NCBI GenBank assembly: GCA_905178155.1
Contig: CAJINV010000003.1
Location: forward strand, 3,317,600 to 3,381,599
Origin: Amoebophrya sp. A120
Taxonomy: Eukaryota > Sar > Dinophyceae > Syndiniales > Amoebophryaceae
Reading direction: 5' to 3'
Length of the DNA stretch: 64,000 bases
The position numbers were made by a program, and so were the translations under genes. The notes beneath the pieces are model-generated. The model was not told the origin of the DNA. It saw only the letters and a list, made by a program, of their open reading frames with translations, and did no database searches. Of the stretch, positions 22,670-33,400 are shown in pieces; within the stretch, counting starts at the first letter, position 1; each line of letters begins with the position of its first letter.

Positions 22670-25600
22670 TCAGTCGCTGTCTATCGGGGGGTGCTTTAAC
22701 CTTATCGCATCATCCTCAGATGATGAACAAAAGTCCATGGGAATGTCGCTATCGTTTTCAGGAATGGGATCGAGGGCCGAACCAGGGCCGCGGATGTCAA
22801 ATAGCGCCCCTGACTGCTGGACGCGCGTCGGCTTTCTGTCCTCGTCAAGGCCGGGATTGGCAACGATCGGCGTTTCTGATGTTGCTGCTTCTTGTCCGAA
22901 AGCGGCCACCACATTGCAGCTGTGCCCCGTCTCTACTTCTTCGTTTTCGTCGGTGATTATCCCTGTCGTGTCGCTCGTGTCGCGCGGTACAGCGGGGCCA
23001 CATTCGATGCGAAATATGTTCGGGTCATCTAGCATCGAAGTGGATGTAGTTGAGTTTAGCATTAGCGCGCCGCTCGGGAGGTCTTCGATTGCAACGCCGG
23101 CTTTCTTTGCCTTTTGCGCCGCCTGGACGCTGCCAGCCTTTTGTTTTCCCTTCTTCGCTTGTTCTAATCCCGCTCCGTGCTCGCTCTGCGCGCCGCCCCT
23201 TCCAAGAAACTCGTGGCGAAACATGACACGCATCTGGGTAGGAGGTACTACTGAAGAGCTACAGCTGCTTCCACTGGGGCCGACTCCGCTTGCCGGAATA
23301 CTTTTTGCCTTTTGTTTCGGTGCCGCAGAGGCCTTGTTCGATTTATTGAAGTTCGTGTTCGGCTTATTCACCGGCTCCGGCTTTTCGGATTGTTTGGACC
23401 GCAGCCACAAGGAAGAGTTGTTACGCCATCCCCCGAGCCCCGGGTGACCGGTGTGTCCGAAGTAGCGCGTACATCCGTGATCAAGGTACAGCTGCGCCAT
23501 CGCGTCGGAGAGGCGCGGGCCGATTCCAAGACCCTGAAACTCGGGCAATATTACCATGCGCGTCTCCCGACAGCACGCCTTGTTGAGACCCCTCCCGCAC
23601 TGCACCGATGCGCCGTAGAAGGCAACGCTCTGGTTGGATGTAGCGTCTCGAACCAGAAAGCTCTGCATTCCCTTCGGGAGACCAGGACGTAGGTAATGGT
23701 GCTTCTCAAAGTGATCTTTCCAAATCTTCTCTACTTTGTCAAATTCTGTCGGAAGCGGCTTGACGACGAAGCTTAGCTTCGGCGCGGCAAACAGCCGCAC
23801 TTGTTCCGGGTCGTGTATGTGTGAAGTTTCTACCTCACCAGACTCATGTCGTGCTTTATTTCCATCGCGAGCGTCACCAGCGAGATCTCCGTTGAGAGTT
23901 ACGTTTACCCCGTCCTCCGGGACTTGTTTGGCCCCAAAGCTAAGTTTTCTGGATTTGCGCGGAGGAGATTGGTGTCCATGATCTTGAGCCACTGGCTTTA
24001 TGATTTCAACGTCTTCATCGGAATTACCAGGCCCAGGGCGCTTCTTGGCGTTGTGCTTTACAACTGCTTTTGCACTTGCGAGATTCTCCCCCGCAAAGAA
24101 TGGATCCTGCAGCACTTCGAAGTCCTTCTCGCGCTTTGCGCGAGATAAATCGGACCGAATAGTTGATGGCGCTTTCTTTTGGCTGCTGCAATAAAAGTCA
24201 AGAGACCTTTGGGTGCCACCTCCGGTCACTTCGCGCACCTTCTGTGCGCTCTTAGTTCTTGCGACTTGTATTTTGTTTGTAGATTTCTTTTCCGAGAAGG
24301 CCCTTGCACTCGCTTCGGCTAGCACAGGATTCTTCCTCTGCGAGTCCGCGCTGGGAACCGAAACGCACCCGCTGTTCGTATGCAGAGCAAAACTGGGCCT
24401 CAGCCAATCGACCACGTCTTCGTGCACACCCACAACCAGCAGGCGCAGTTTACCAAAAAATCCCCCACGAAACCACTGCGCGAGTTGTTTGCAAACATGT
24501 TCTGCGCGGGTCCGACTCAGCAGAGAGGTAAACTCGTCGATCACGAGTAGTGGGGTCGGTTCTCCGTCGCACGCGGGCGTTTCGTCCACTTCTTGCGTCC
24601 GCGGACAGTCACGAACGTGCTGAAAGAGGCACTTGGCCAAACGGATGCACTCGCGATCGGCTGTAGACAAGGACCTTGACGCTACGCTAGACTGCAGTAC
24701 GCGGTCGGAGAGACCCAGAACGGACTGAAGAAACTGTCGCTGGTTCTCCGTGAACCCCCCGTCATCGGTAGGAAAGAAGTCACGGACAAGTTGCCCTCGT
24801 GCTGGGCGGCGGTCCTGTTCAACTTCAGACACTTTATCGTCTTGCAGCTGTTCGCTAGAAGCCGCAGGAGAGATTTTTGCACTGGAAGAAGTGCGCGGAG
24901 AAATAACGGCTGCGCTTTCCTCGACCACCCCCCACACCGCGGCTACGCTCTTCTTTGTGCTCGTTTGGTTTTTGGGATTCTGAAGGTCCTTCAAAAGCTG
25001 GGTGACTGCCGTGGTCTTCCCGGACCCGCTCGGCCCAACAATTGCTGCGATGTCCTTCCACTTGGTCGTCGGTTCCAGCAGCTCGTGACTCACATTGAGG
25101 TACTTCAAGCTCGTGCTGGTTTCACCGTCAAAAGTCAGTTCAAACGCGGACGCAGCTGCGGCCGTAGCGCTGTCCGTGAGCACTTTGTGCTGCAAAGTGG
25201 CGTCTCTGACAGTCGGTTTCCAAAAAACGTCCTTGTAGAACTGCCGACCGTGCGGCTGCATTTTGCCGGCTTTGCGCAAATCTTCTGCGTGGTCAGTCTC
25301 GACTGCGTCCCATCCACCAGGCCCGGTCGCGATCATTCGCTTCATACAGGCTACATCAAACCTGTACTGGGGCTTCTGAATGCTGGAAAAATGTGGATCG
25401 TGTCTGCGAATCACCCGGGCAGCTGCACACGTTATTGTAGCGTCGCCGTCGCTGATCTTCATGGGACTACACAACGGGGTCGCAACTACTTCCACACAGA
25501 AGTCTGGCTGTAGGTACTGTGCGCAACTTTTTCTATCGCAACAAACGACGACGCGCCTCACCTGCAACATAGTAGCCAGCTTCCGTAACCCCGCCGCCAT

Positions 25601-26368
25601 GGCTTTTGCCGTCTGCTCGTCCACGGTTGCCGCAAAACTGGGGATGATGCAGCTGCTGCACAAGCGAGCGGCAAGCTGTGCCCGGCTACGTTCCCCATTG
25701 GACAGGCAGGAAAAGGGCCGCAGCCAGGAGGGAATTCGATTCAAGCCGACAGAAGCGAGCCGCTTTATTGCCTCTGCGTCCTCCGGCTTGGTGTTGGTCG
25801 CGATTCCGCTTGGTGGAGTTTCTTTCTTCTCGACCTTCGGTGGTCGCCCCCGCTTCATCGGCTGCTTCTTTCGCGCCCCGGCAGCTAACAGTGTTTCCGC
25901 ATCAGCAGCTGCGTCGAGAATCTCGGATACGGAATCCTCAAAGTTACTGCTCGCCTCCGCCATGCCGCTCACCTCGTGGACAACAACACTCGCCTCGGGC
26001 CTATGATCAGACGGACGAGGGGGCTTTTCCCTTCGGATTTTGTCGGCCAAGAGAGAAACGATCGCACGCGGGCCGTCAACGTCATTCTCATCGGTGAAGA
26101 AGTCGCTGCTGTTCAGATCCAAAACTTTGAAGGTGGGAAACTGCCACACCGCAAAGGACTTTGCGCCCTCGCCAAAGACGAATGCGAGGTCGAACTCGTC
26201 TGGCGGATCGCCTTCCAAGAGCCGAAACTCGGGCGCTGGAGGAACCTCCTGCGTCATTATTTTCATCTCCTCGCGGCCTTCCTTCGTCGTCGCCATGATA
26301 CGGGCGCTACGAAAGCCGAGACCGTCATTTGTTTTTTTTCGATCGTGGTCGTGCACAATGAATCCCAC
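22670..26368 (-). CDS. AT-hook + tandem ABC ATPase + GNAT acetyltransferase protein (COG2401-like), intronless
   Basis: An uninterrupted 1232-codon frame, the only long gene here without introns. Seen: AT-hook KRGRPPK (~172-178), a minor-groove DNA-binding motif. A first ABC half has a degenerate Walker A (VFGEGAKSF, ~64-72) and Walker B (IIPSFAATVDEQTA, ~241), but an intact signature LSNGERSRAQLAARL (~222). A second ABC half has intact Walker A GPSGSGKTT (~445), Walker B LLVIDEFTS (~607), an H-loop-like GVHEDVVDWLRP (~647), and a degenerate signature LSTADRECIRLA (~568). A basic linker contains PPRKSRKLS. A GNAT domain has HHYLRPGL (~890) and the acetyl-CoA loop LPEFQGLGIGPRLSDA (~941). The tail is low-complexity and acidic. 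Known: VIDEFTS, HxDVxxWLxP, HHYL and GNAT in one chain typify COG2401 ABC-acetyltransferase fusions of prokaryotes and phages. Inferred: one composite ATP site (Walker of half 2, signature of half 1), nuclear DNA action, and ancient transfer from a phage or bacterium. An inner ATG (MATTKEG, residue 25) is an alternative start. Confidence 0.85.
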   Translation of the reverse strand: MGFIVHDHDRKKTNDGLGFRSARIMATTKEGREEMKIMTQEVPPAPEFRLLEGDPPDEFDLAFVFGEGAKSFAVWQFPTFKVLDLNSSDFFTDENDVDGPRAIVSLLADKIRREKPPRPSDHRPEASVVVHEVSGMAEASSNFEDSVSEILDAAADAETLLAAGARKKQPMKRGRPPKVEKKETPPSGIATNTKPEDAEAIKRLASVGLNRIPSWLRPFSCLSNGERSRAQLAARLCSSCIIPSFAATVDEQTAKAMAAGLRKLATMLQVRRVVVCCDRKSCAQYLQPDFCVEVVATPLCSPMKISDGDATITCAAARVIRRHDPHFSSIQKPQYRFDVACMKRMIATGPGGWDAVETDHAEDLRKAGKMQPHGRQFYKDVFWKPTVRDATLQHKVLTDSATAAAASAFELTFDGETSTSLKYLNVSHELLEPTTKWKDIAAIVGPSGSGKTTAVTQLLKDLQNPKNQTSTKKSVAAVWGVVEESAAVISPRTSSSAKISPAASSEQLQDDKVSEVEQDRRPARGQLVRDFFPTDDGGFTENQRQFLQSVLGLSDRVLQSSVASRSLSTADRECIRLAKCLFQHVRDCPRTQEVDETPACDGEPTPLLVIDEFTSLLSRTRAEHVCKQLAQWFRGGFFGKLRLLVVGVHEDVVDWLRPSFALHTNSGCVSVPSADSQRKNPVLAEASARAFSEKKSTNKIQVARTKSAQKVREVTGGGTQRSLDFYCSSQKKAPSTIRSDLSRAKREKDFEVLQDPFFAGENLASAKAVVKHNAKKRPGPGNSDEDVEIIKPVAQDHGHQSPPRKSRKLSFGAKQVPEDGVNVTLNGDLAGDARDGNKARHESGEVETSHIHDPEQVRLFAAPKLSFVVKPLPTEFDKVEKIWKDHFEKHHYLRPGLPKGMQSFLVRDATSNQSVAFYGASVQCGRGLNKACCRETRMVILPEFQGLGIGPRLSDAMAQLYLDHGCTRYFGHTGHPGLGGWRNNSSLWLRSKQSEKPEPVNKPNTNFNKSNKASAAPKQKAKSIPASGVGPSGSSCSSSVVPPTQMRVMFRHEFLGRGGAQSEHGAGLEQAKKGKQKAGSVQAAQKAKKAGVAIEDLPSGALMLNSTTSTSMLDDPNIFRIECGPAVPRDTSDTTGIITDENEEVETGHSCNVVAAFGQEAATSETPIVANPGLDEDRKPTRVQQSGALFDIRGPGSALDPIPENDSDIPMDFCSSSEDDAIRLKHPPIDSD

Positions 26369-26960
26369 AGGGATCGTAGGAGCTGAGCACTTATTTTCCC
26401 ATCTCGACGAGATTTAATACATAGAGAAGCGAAAAAAGAGGTCAACTAGTCGTGTGGTTCATTGTGACGTCAAATACGAGAAGAAATCATTTGGAGCTTA
26501 ATTTCTAAAAATTCCGAAGCTGTTGAAACTGCTCCTGCGCAAAAGGAAAAACCCGGATCACGAAAATAAAACGCCCAACAAGCATCAGATCCCAATCAAG
26601 CAAGGACCACTCGATTCAAACAATAGAATTTTCCCACCACATATTTCGATGCGCACCTTCACGAAGATCACGATTGAGATCACATTTGGATCTTCTTGTA
26701 CTTGATTACCATCGTGTTAAAGATGAATTTTCATCCGAAGGTGACAATTGGTAATACTTTTTCCGCCGGACGACATGCCGTTCAAGTTCGTTTGTCCTGA
26801 ACAGGTACTACTGCTGAGTTACACCGCAACTAGATTCATCCCAGAGCAGCTGAAACTCGGCTCGCGGTTATGTGTTCCCTTTGTCACGACCACGTAAAAA
26901 AGGGCTGAAATAAAATTTAGTCGCCTTCATCATTTATTTCGTCTAACATCATTATCATTT
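26369..26960. other. Intergenic, AT-rich, no gene seen
   Basis: An AT-rich stretch between the CWF19L1 stop and the ABC-GNAT start, with short ORFs only. It should hold the ABC-GNAT promoter. Confidence 0.5.
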
Positions 26961-29537
26961 TCATTTCGCTGCGCCTGCGGGGAGGTATTTGTCGAGTTTG
27001 CTCTTTAGTGCCTGTGCGATTTCTTTTTCTCTCGGGCCGTCGAGCTGACAGTCGCGCCAGTCCGACCGGTCCATGCAGTCCAGGCCCGTGCAGATGACGT
27101 CGCGCGCGAAGTTCATGGGTATGCGCCCCGGGCCGTAACACACGTAGCGATCGATCTTTTTCCCCTTTGCCGTGTTGTCCCCCGGCAGCTCCAGATAGAG
27201 GTAGGTCATCTGTAGGAGGCTCTGCAAGTTCCTCTCCGGTTCGTTCGCGAAGAAGCGGTTGGCGTTCTGGCTCAACAACTTTGGCAGCGCGGTGCTGGGC
27301 GGCTTCGCGTCGCCGTAGGGGTCGACCACGTGAGTACTAGTGCCATCCTGGTCAGCACCTTCCGGCTGCCGCCCCGTTTCAGGGTCGATGATGACGCTGC
27401 CCAACCGCTCGAACTCGAGCCCGTTCTGTTCCGCGAAAAGGTCCAGCGTGCGGGACCAGTTGACGTACCGCGACCGCGGGATGGGCAGCAACTGCACTTG
27501 CATGTGCGCCATCTTGGTCGGGATCCACCGCTCCCAGACGACCATATCGCAGGGGTCGCGGTTGGTCCGCGGGTCCAGAAACATCTTGCGGATGGCGCTG
27601 ATGTATGCATTGCAAAAGCAAAAGTATCGCACTCGTATAAATGCATTACAAATTCTCTCAGCATGAGAAATAAAATTTGTAATGCAGATTTGCCTTGGGA
27701 ACAAGATTTGTAATGCGAGACTTGCATTTATACGAGTACGATGCTTTTGCACAGGATATGATGTAGGTCTCGATGGAGTCCCGCAGCTGCTCGTACTCGG
27801 TGAAGTTGAAAATGCTGAGGTAGTTGGGCATGTGCTTCACGGGGCAGAGAATCATGTTGCCCTCGTTGATCCCCCCCTTCGCGGTGGCCACGTACAGGTG
27901 CGGGTTCACGGCCACCAGCATGTGGCGCTGGAACTTCGGGTTGGCCAGGCAAAACCAGCAGTCCGCGTGCGGCTCCACGACGATTTTCTTCCCCACCTTT
28001 TTCTTTGCGAGGAGGACCTGCTCCTTCTTCTGCAGATCGTCGTGCTCGCGCTGCCGCTTGTAGCTGATCTTCACCGTGCGGCCCCCGGCCTCCAGCTCCA
28101 GCTCCAGGGCTTTTTCCGCCAGCTCCTTCGACACGACCGTGGCGAACCCAAAGCCCTTACACTCGCCGGTCCTCTCGTTCACCATCACCTTGAGCCGCAG
28201 CAAACTGCCGCCGCCAAGTGCGCGTTCCAAGGCGGAGCGAAGGTTCTGTTGTTAGGGTATTTAAGTATTTTCCTTATTTTCGAAGGAGGAAATTTGCAAG
28301 GCTCTGAGCCGATAAGATGCAAAAGAGTAGCTCGAATGAGTAGAAGATCAATTTTACTAAACATCCTTTATTTGACGACGTGATTGCCGCTGGCCTGCTA
28401 CTAGCTAGCAGCAATGATGGAAAACGAAAATGAAAATCAAGGAACATGAAGCTAAGATACGTTTTCTGACAAACCGGCGGTCAAATTGCTGAGGAACAAC
28501 TCCACCCCCTCGGGCTGGTCGTCCTCGTCTCGCCCTCGTTTTTGCCCCCCGTCGCCGCTGCTCACGTTGTGCTGCAGTCGCTGCAGTCCTTGCAAACTAT
28601 CGCCCGCGAGGTTCTGGAACGGGAACGGCGTCGTGTTGTCTGGCTTTGTTCGCAACTCGTCCGCGGTCATCGCCCGCAGGGGCCGCAACTGCAGGGCGTG
28701 CAGCCACTTTTTGTCCTTGCCCTTGGCCCCCACTTTGCCCAGCGCGATCAGTCTCGATACGTGCTGCGCCTTCAATGTTTGGAAGGGGGGGCGCTGGTAG
28801 AACGTGTTTCCCTTCGCGCAAACGACATAGCGCGGTGCCAGGGCGGCGACCAGGTCCGAGATCGCGGACGACTCGATGTCGCCTTCCCCGACGGGCTCGA
28901 CGTCCTGTAGGTTCGGCACTTGGTCGTACACCTTGTTCTGCCACCCCTTCGGCCACTCGGAACACAAAAGCACATCCACCCCGGTTTGCCCGAACTCGTC
29001 CGCGATTTTGCTCTGCCGCTTCAGCTGCTCGACGGCCAGGCGCGTGTAGCAGGCGCCGTGGAAGGGAACGCTCTCGTCCTCGTAGTACACCGCGTTGTAG
29101 CGACCACTGAGGTACGCGACCCGCAGGCCGCCCTGGATCGTCTTCACCCCGTGGGAGCCGAGAAACACGAGTCGCTTGGTCGCTTGCGGCAGGGAAGAGG
29201 ACGTCGAAGAGGAGCTGGAGGAGGCGGAAGTCCCGGTGGAGGAGGCTGCCGCACCGAACTCCTTGCCGGCGGCGAAGCCCTCGATGAACCGCTCGCTGTC
29301 CGAGTCCACGAAGTAGGTAGGGATGTTGGGCTGCTTCAACCCGAGGAGGTACTGCTGGTTCTCCTCGGTGATATCCTCGCCGAGAAAGGAGCCACAGGCA
29401 AGCAAAAGGTCGAAGTCGCCCACGCGGGCCTGCTGCTTCCCCACCGTGTCGAACAATGTCGTGAAGTTTGCGTTCGCGTCGCCGGCGAGAAGAACTCGCT
29501 TGGTCAGATCCTGGTCCTTCTTGCTTGAGTCTGCCAT
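26961..29537 (-). CDS. CWF19L1-like splicing factor with an inserted RRM, 3 exons
   Basis: CWF19-family proteins associate with late/intron-lariat spliceosomes and carry a metallophosphatase-like N-terminus plus CwfJ (HIT-like) C-terminal domains. Exons 29537-28461, 28245-27766 and 27605-26961; 2202 nt, 733 aa. The first intron is GT-AG; the second is an introner. Domains: phosphoesterase-like (RVLLAGDANANFTTLF, LLLACGSFLGE, VFLGSHGVKTI; ~13-240); an S-rich loop; an RRM split by intron 1 (VELFLSNLTAGL with KGFGFATVV, ~346-425); CwfJ_C_1/HIT-like (CWFCLANPKFQRHMLV, ILCPVKHMPNYL, HMQVQLLPIP); CwfJ_C_2 (NFARDVICTGLDCMDRSDWR). Odd: the RRM sits between the two usual halves, which animal CWF19L1 lacks. 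Removal of the introner gives ETYISAIRKMF, continuous in the HIT domain. Confidence 0.92.
27606..27765. mobile_element. Introner, family F, in CWF19L1 (160 nt)
   Basis: Long inverted termini: left GCATTGCAAAAGC followed by ACTCGTATAAATGCA, right TGCATTTATACGAGT then GATGCTTTTGCA. A 7-bp duplication TGATGTA sits at 27599-27605 and 27759-27765. Removal of one copy plus the element gives ACC TAC ATC AGC GCC in frame within the conserved HIT domain. The nearby GT/AG pair gives the wrong frame, so splicing must be non-canonical. Confidence 0.93.
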
Positions 29538-30492
29538 TTTTCTTCACGACAAATATTCACTAGTTGTACACGCAAGAACGAAAAGTAGAACAAGGCTCGA
29601 CGTAGTTCCAAGCCCGATTGGGCTCAATTATGTTTATGTCGTGAAACAAAAATAACAATGTATGAATCCTGGCATTCACAATATGGATTCAATACTCTCT
29701 GGCAGTTGGAACTATCGCTGTGGCAATGTGAGGTAAGAAAGACATCAGGGTAAAGAAGATTTTGTGACAGTGACACCACATTGCTGCGTGACAGTGACGC
29801 TGCAGTGAGTAATATGGAACTTCTTACGTGAGGCGGTTTTGCAAAAGGGAAAAGGTGCGATCCTTTGCAAGCCTAAGCCATCGGGGTGATGGGTCGATCG
29901 TATTCGTAATCGTTCGAGTTCGAAAATAAACCAAGATCGTTCTGCGCCGCATGATGCGGCTGCCTCAGGTCAGATCTCCAGCGAGATCTTTGCCATTACG
30001 CCCACAATTTCCATTTGACGTCTGCGAATATTCCCCATTTGCAGCAGGTCATTGCTTGGGCATGATGGCAGAACAAAGAGCGGGGCCTCATTGCTGGACG
30101 GCACTGCAAATGAAATAGGTATTTGAATTCGGTCGAGTATTTCATCATCGCATTCCTGATATTAGAGATGATGAAGTCTTTGCATTTTATCAGACATCAG
30201 AAAAGTTGTAGTACGAAAGAATCAGTTGCGTTTTGCAGACAACAGATTGCAAATATCAACATTTGAGAAAAACTAGCGTCCTTTACATTTTTCAAACAAC
30301 AGAAAAGTATAGTGGTTTCAGCTTCATTTCCATTTGGTACACTTGCAAGATCTACTGCATCTCTTTCAAAATCTTTGATGCGTAAAATGCTTCTGCTCTT
30401 CATTTTTCACGTCTTCGCTAGATTTGATGAATTGGGCCGGGTTCATTAGCTACGGTCGCTACTGCTACCCGTTTCATCACGCCGTCTGTTGT
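29538..30492. other. Intergenic, no gene seen
   Basis: An AT-rich interval between the 1181-aa gene's stop and the CWF19L1 start. A 68-codon minus-strand ORF (30197-30403) has no recognisable content. Confidence 0.5.
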
Positions 30493-33400
30493 TCAGACGA
30501 TGTGGATTTTGGATGCGAGTTGCTGCAGTTCCCATGCGGTCGGTCCAAGCACCTGTTCTCGTAGCAGTCCCCGCAACTGCTTGACGACCCAGCCATCCAG
30601 CGGAAACTGGTGTGTTCCCATCATTTCCGCGCTCAGCTTCGTGATTTCGAACCAGTCGAGCAGGTGGATTTTGCGGTCTTTGATACTAGTTCGCGACTCT
30701 CCACTGCCATCTTCCTTTTGCTGGTAGTCCAGCGCGTTACCGGCCAGCACAAACTCCCAGCTCGCTTCGACGCTCACGCCCGCGAAGTGTTTAAAGAGCG
30801 TCAGGTCGTCGCAGCGGGCTTGCAATTTGAAGGCCAGATGCGGTACGTACTGTGTGTCGATTTTCCGACTCCCGATGGACTGCTGCACGTCCGGGTCAAT
30901 GGCGTCTTCGAACTCGGCGCTATCGGCCGACGTCACGCTCGTAGTGTTCAGGGGATCTGCCTCGAGCAACGCAGTGCGTGCCCGCCGCACGCCCCTGGCC
31001 AGGCGGGTAGAACCAAAGAGAGTTTGTTCATCGTCCTCCGCCTGGAGCAGGTGGTCTCGGTTCTTCACCCCGGCAGCAGCAGTTGACATCATATTTTGCC
31101 CCGCCCCGGTCACCCCATGACCATAGTTGCGTCCGCCGGCGACGCCCGGCCGGGCGCCGCTCGCCTTGTCGCCGTATCCGTTGCCAAAAGCCAACACCAT
31201 CTCGTGTGCGTGCGTCCAGTAGCAGGCGAGATCTAGCTCTTTCAGCAGCAGATTGGTCACTTCTAAAAACCCGGCGACGAATATGACAGTGCACAACCTC
31301 CCCTCCCCCTCATTTGTAGTGCATGAACAGCAATCGAAACACCGGCACACGTGGAGCCAGTGCATGACAAGTTCACTCGCCGTCTGTAGTACTGCTTGGG
31401 CTTCCGGTATTTGTCATGCTTAACAGACTGCGCAACTCAAGCCCGGGGGGGGTGCGGGATTGTGGATTTTGCATGACAAATGAGGGGGAGGGGGAGTTGT
31501 GCACTGTCATAACGAACTGGGGAAAGCCGATCTCGATCGTCATCTTTCGGTTCGTCTTTTCTTTCTTTCCACTGGTTGCTGTGTCTACCTCTAGAACTTG
31601 CAGCTTCATGGGCGGAAGCTTCTCGCGGCAGTCCACGCCTAGAGTGCACTCGTTGCTTTGCAGGGGCCAGTCGCGCAGGTTCCAGGCTACCAGGTGTTCT
31701 TCTTCTACTTGTTCCACCTGTTGGAGATTCGCGTCGTTGTCAGCGACGTGTCTTCTATCCGCCTGGTAAGCGGACGTGAGATCGTCGTCAAAGTGCTCGC
31801 CCTCGTCATCTCCTTCGCTTGACGTTCCACCACGACCCGGTGCGGACATCTTCAAGAGGGCAGCAGCTGTCGTGGCGGCGCCACCGGCCGTTTTCAGCTC
31901 TTTCAGTTTCAAAGTTCTGGCCCGCTCGGCCTCGGCCAGCACGTTCTCGACGGCTTTCTGCTTGCGCTCGTACACCGTCTCGAGCTCGTTCAACGCCGTT
32001 TGCTTCGTCGGCAGCCAGTCGCGCAATTTCGCGCCCCACCGGAGCTCTTTGGTCTGCGGAATTTGTTGCAGGATTATGGAGTGCAGCCCGTTTTTCACAT
32101 TCTCCTTGTAGGCCCCGAGAATCTGTCTGCGGATGCTGGACACCGCGTTTACCACCGCGAGCGACCCGCGCAGGCCCACGTCAAACTCAGAACTGACCGC
32201 TACGTCCGGAAGATGTTGAGGACCACGGGTCGTGCTATGGCCGGAAGTTGCAGCTCCGTGGTGCAAAGCGCGTCCCCTGTGGTCCGCGCTGTGGTGACGC
32301 CTCTTTGCCTTCGAAGCGGTCAGTCCCGCGGTGCAGCAGCCGGATGTTGCACTGCCTCTAGTAGTCGTAGTACTGGGTCTATTCATCGCGGGCGGCAGGC
32401 CCCTGGCGAGGTCCCGTCGTTCTTGCTGTCGAGTGATTCGCTCATCGATGTCAATATCCTCGTCAGCGCCGTGATCTGCAAATTTAGAAATACCAGCCGC
32501 CCCAGCAGGCTTTATTTGCTCCTTCTTCGGGCCGACGACTTTGAGTTTCCAAAACAGATCCACAACGGCGGGCGGCAAACCGCCAACGAGGTTGCATTGG
32601 AGGCCGGCAAAAAGTTCCATCGAGAAGAATTCGTCGTAGTCTGCACTCGCTGCGTAACTGTTGAAGACCACGTTGCGCTGGTTTTTGAAGAAGCAGTCCG
32701 CTTCCCCGAGCGGGATCTTGAACTTGAGACGCACGTCGGAAGAGAGGTGGTCGACGAGCCGGGAGAACGCGTGGCCGAGGATGCGGGTGCGAAGCGGCAC
32801 CTTGTAGTCGTCGATGCCCAGCTGAAAGTGCATCTCCGGGTCGCATATGGATTGCAAAAGTGTCTGGGTCGGAAAGCTTCTAAACTTGTAATGCTGACGC
32901 TAAATTCTAAAAAAATTTGTATTGCATGACCAGCAAGAGGACTCCAGTTTGTGCTACGCGGAGAGGGCATTTCTCATGCGGTAGAGGAGTCACAAAGTCC
33001 TCTCAAAGTATGTGACGCTAGAGCATGCATCACAGACATCATGGGTCATTCAAAATATGCATGACAAACCTGGCAATCTTCCAGACCCAGACATTTTTGC
33101 AGTTGATATCGCACCACTTCAGCAAGACGCGCCCGTCGTGGCCGGCTGCGTACGGCGAGTCGCGGTCAATAATCTCCGGCGTCGCGGCGAGCAGCTCCGA
33201 CGCGTCGGCCTGCTGGTGGTATTTTTCGTGGTCGTGGCTGTTGCGGTACTTTTCGCGCTCCTCGCCCGTGAGCATCTGTGCCGTTTTGTGAAACGGGTAC
33301 GCGATCGCGCGGAAGGGAAACGCCAATACCTTCTTGAGAATTTTTCGCCTCCGCTATGACAGTGCACAACTCCCCCTCCCCCTTATTTGTATAGCATGAA

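Noticed and set aside
24200-24220. PIP-box-like motif QRSLDFYC in the ABC-GNAT linker
   Set aside because: The aromatic pair is in the wrong position (Y-C instead of F/Y-F/Y), so the match to the PCNA-binding consensus is weak.
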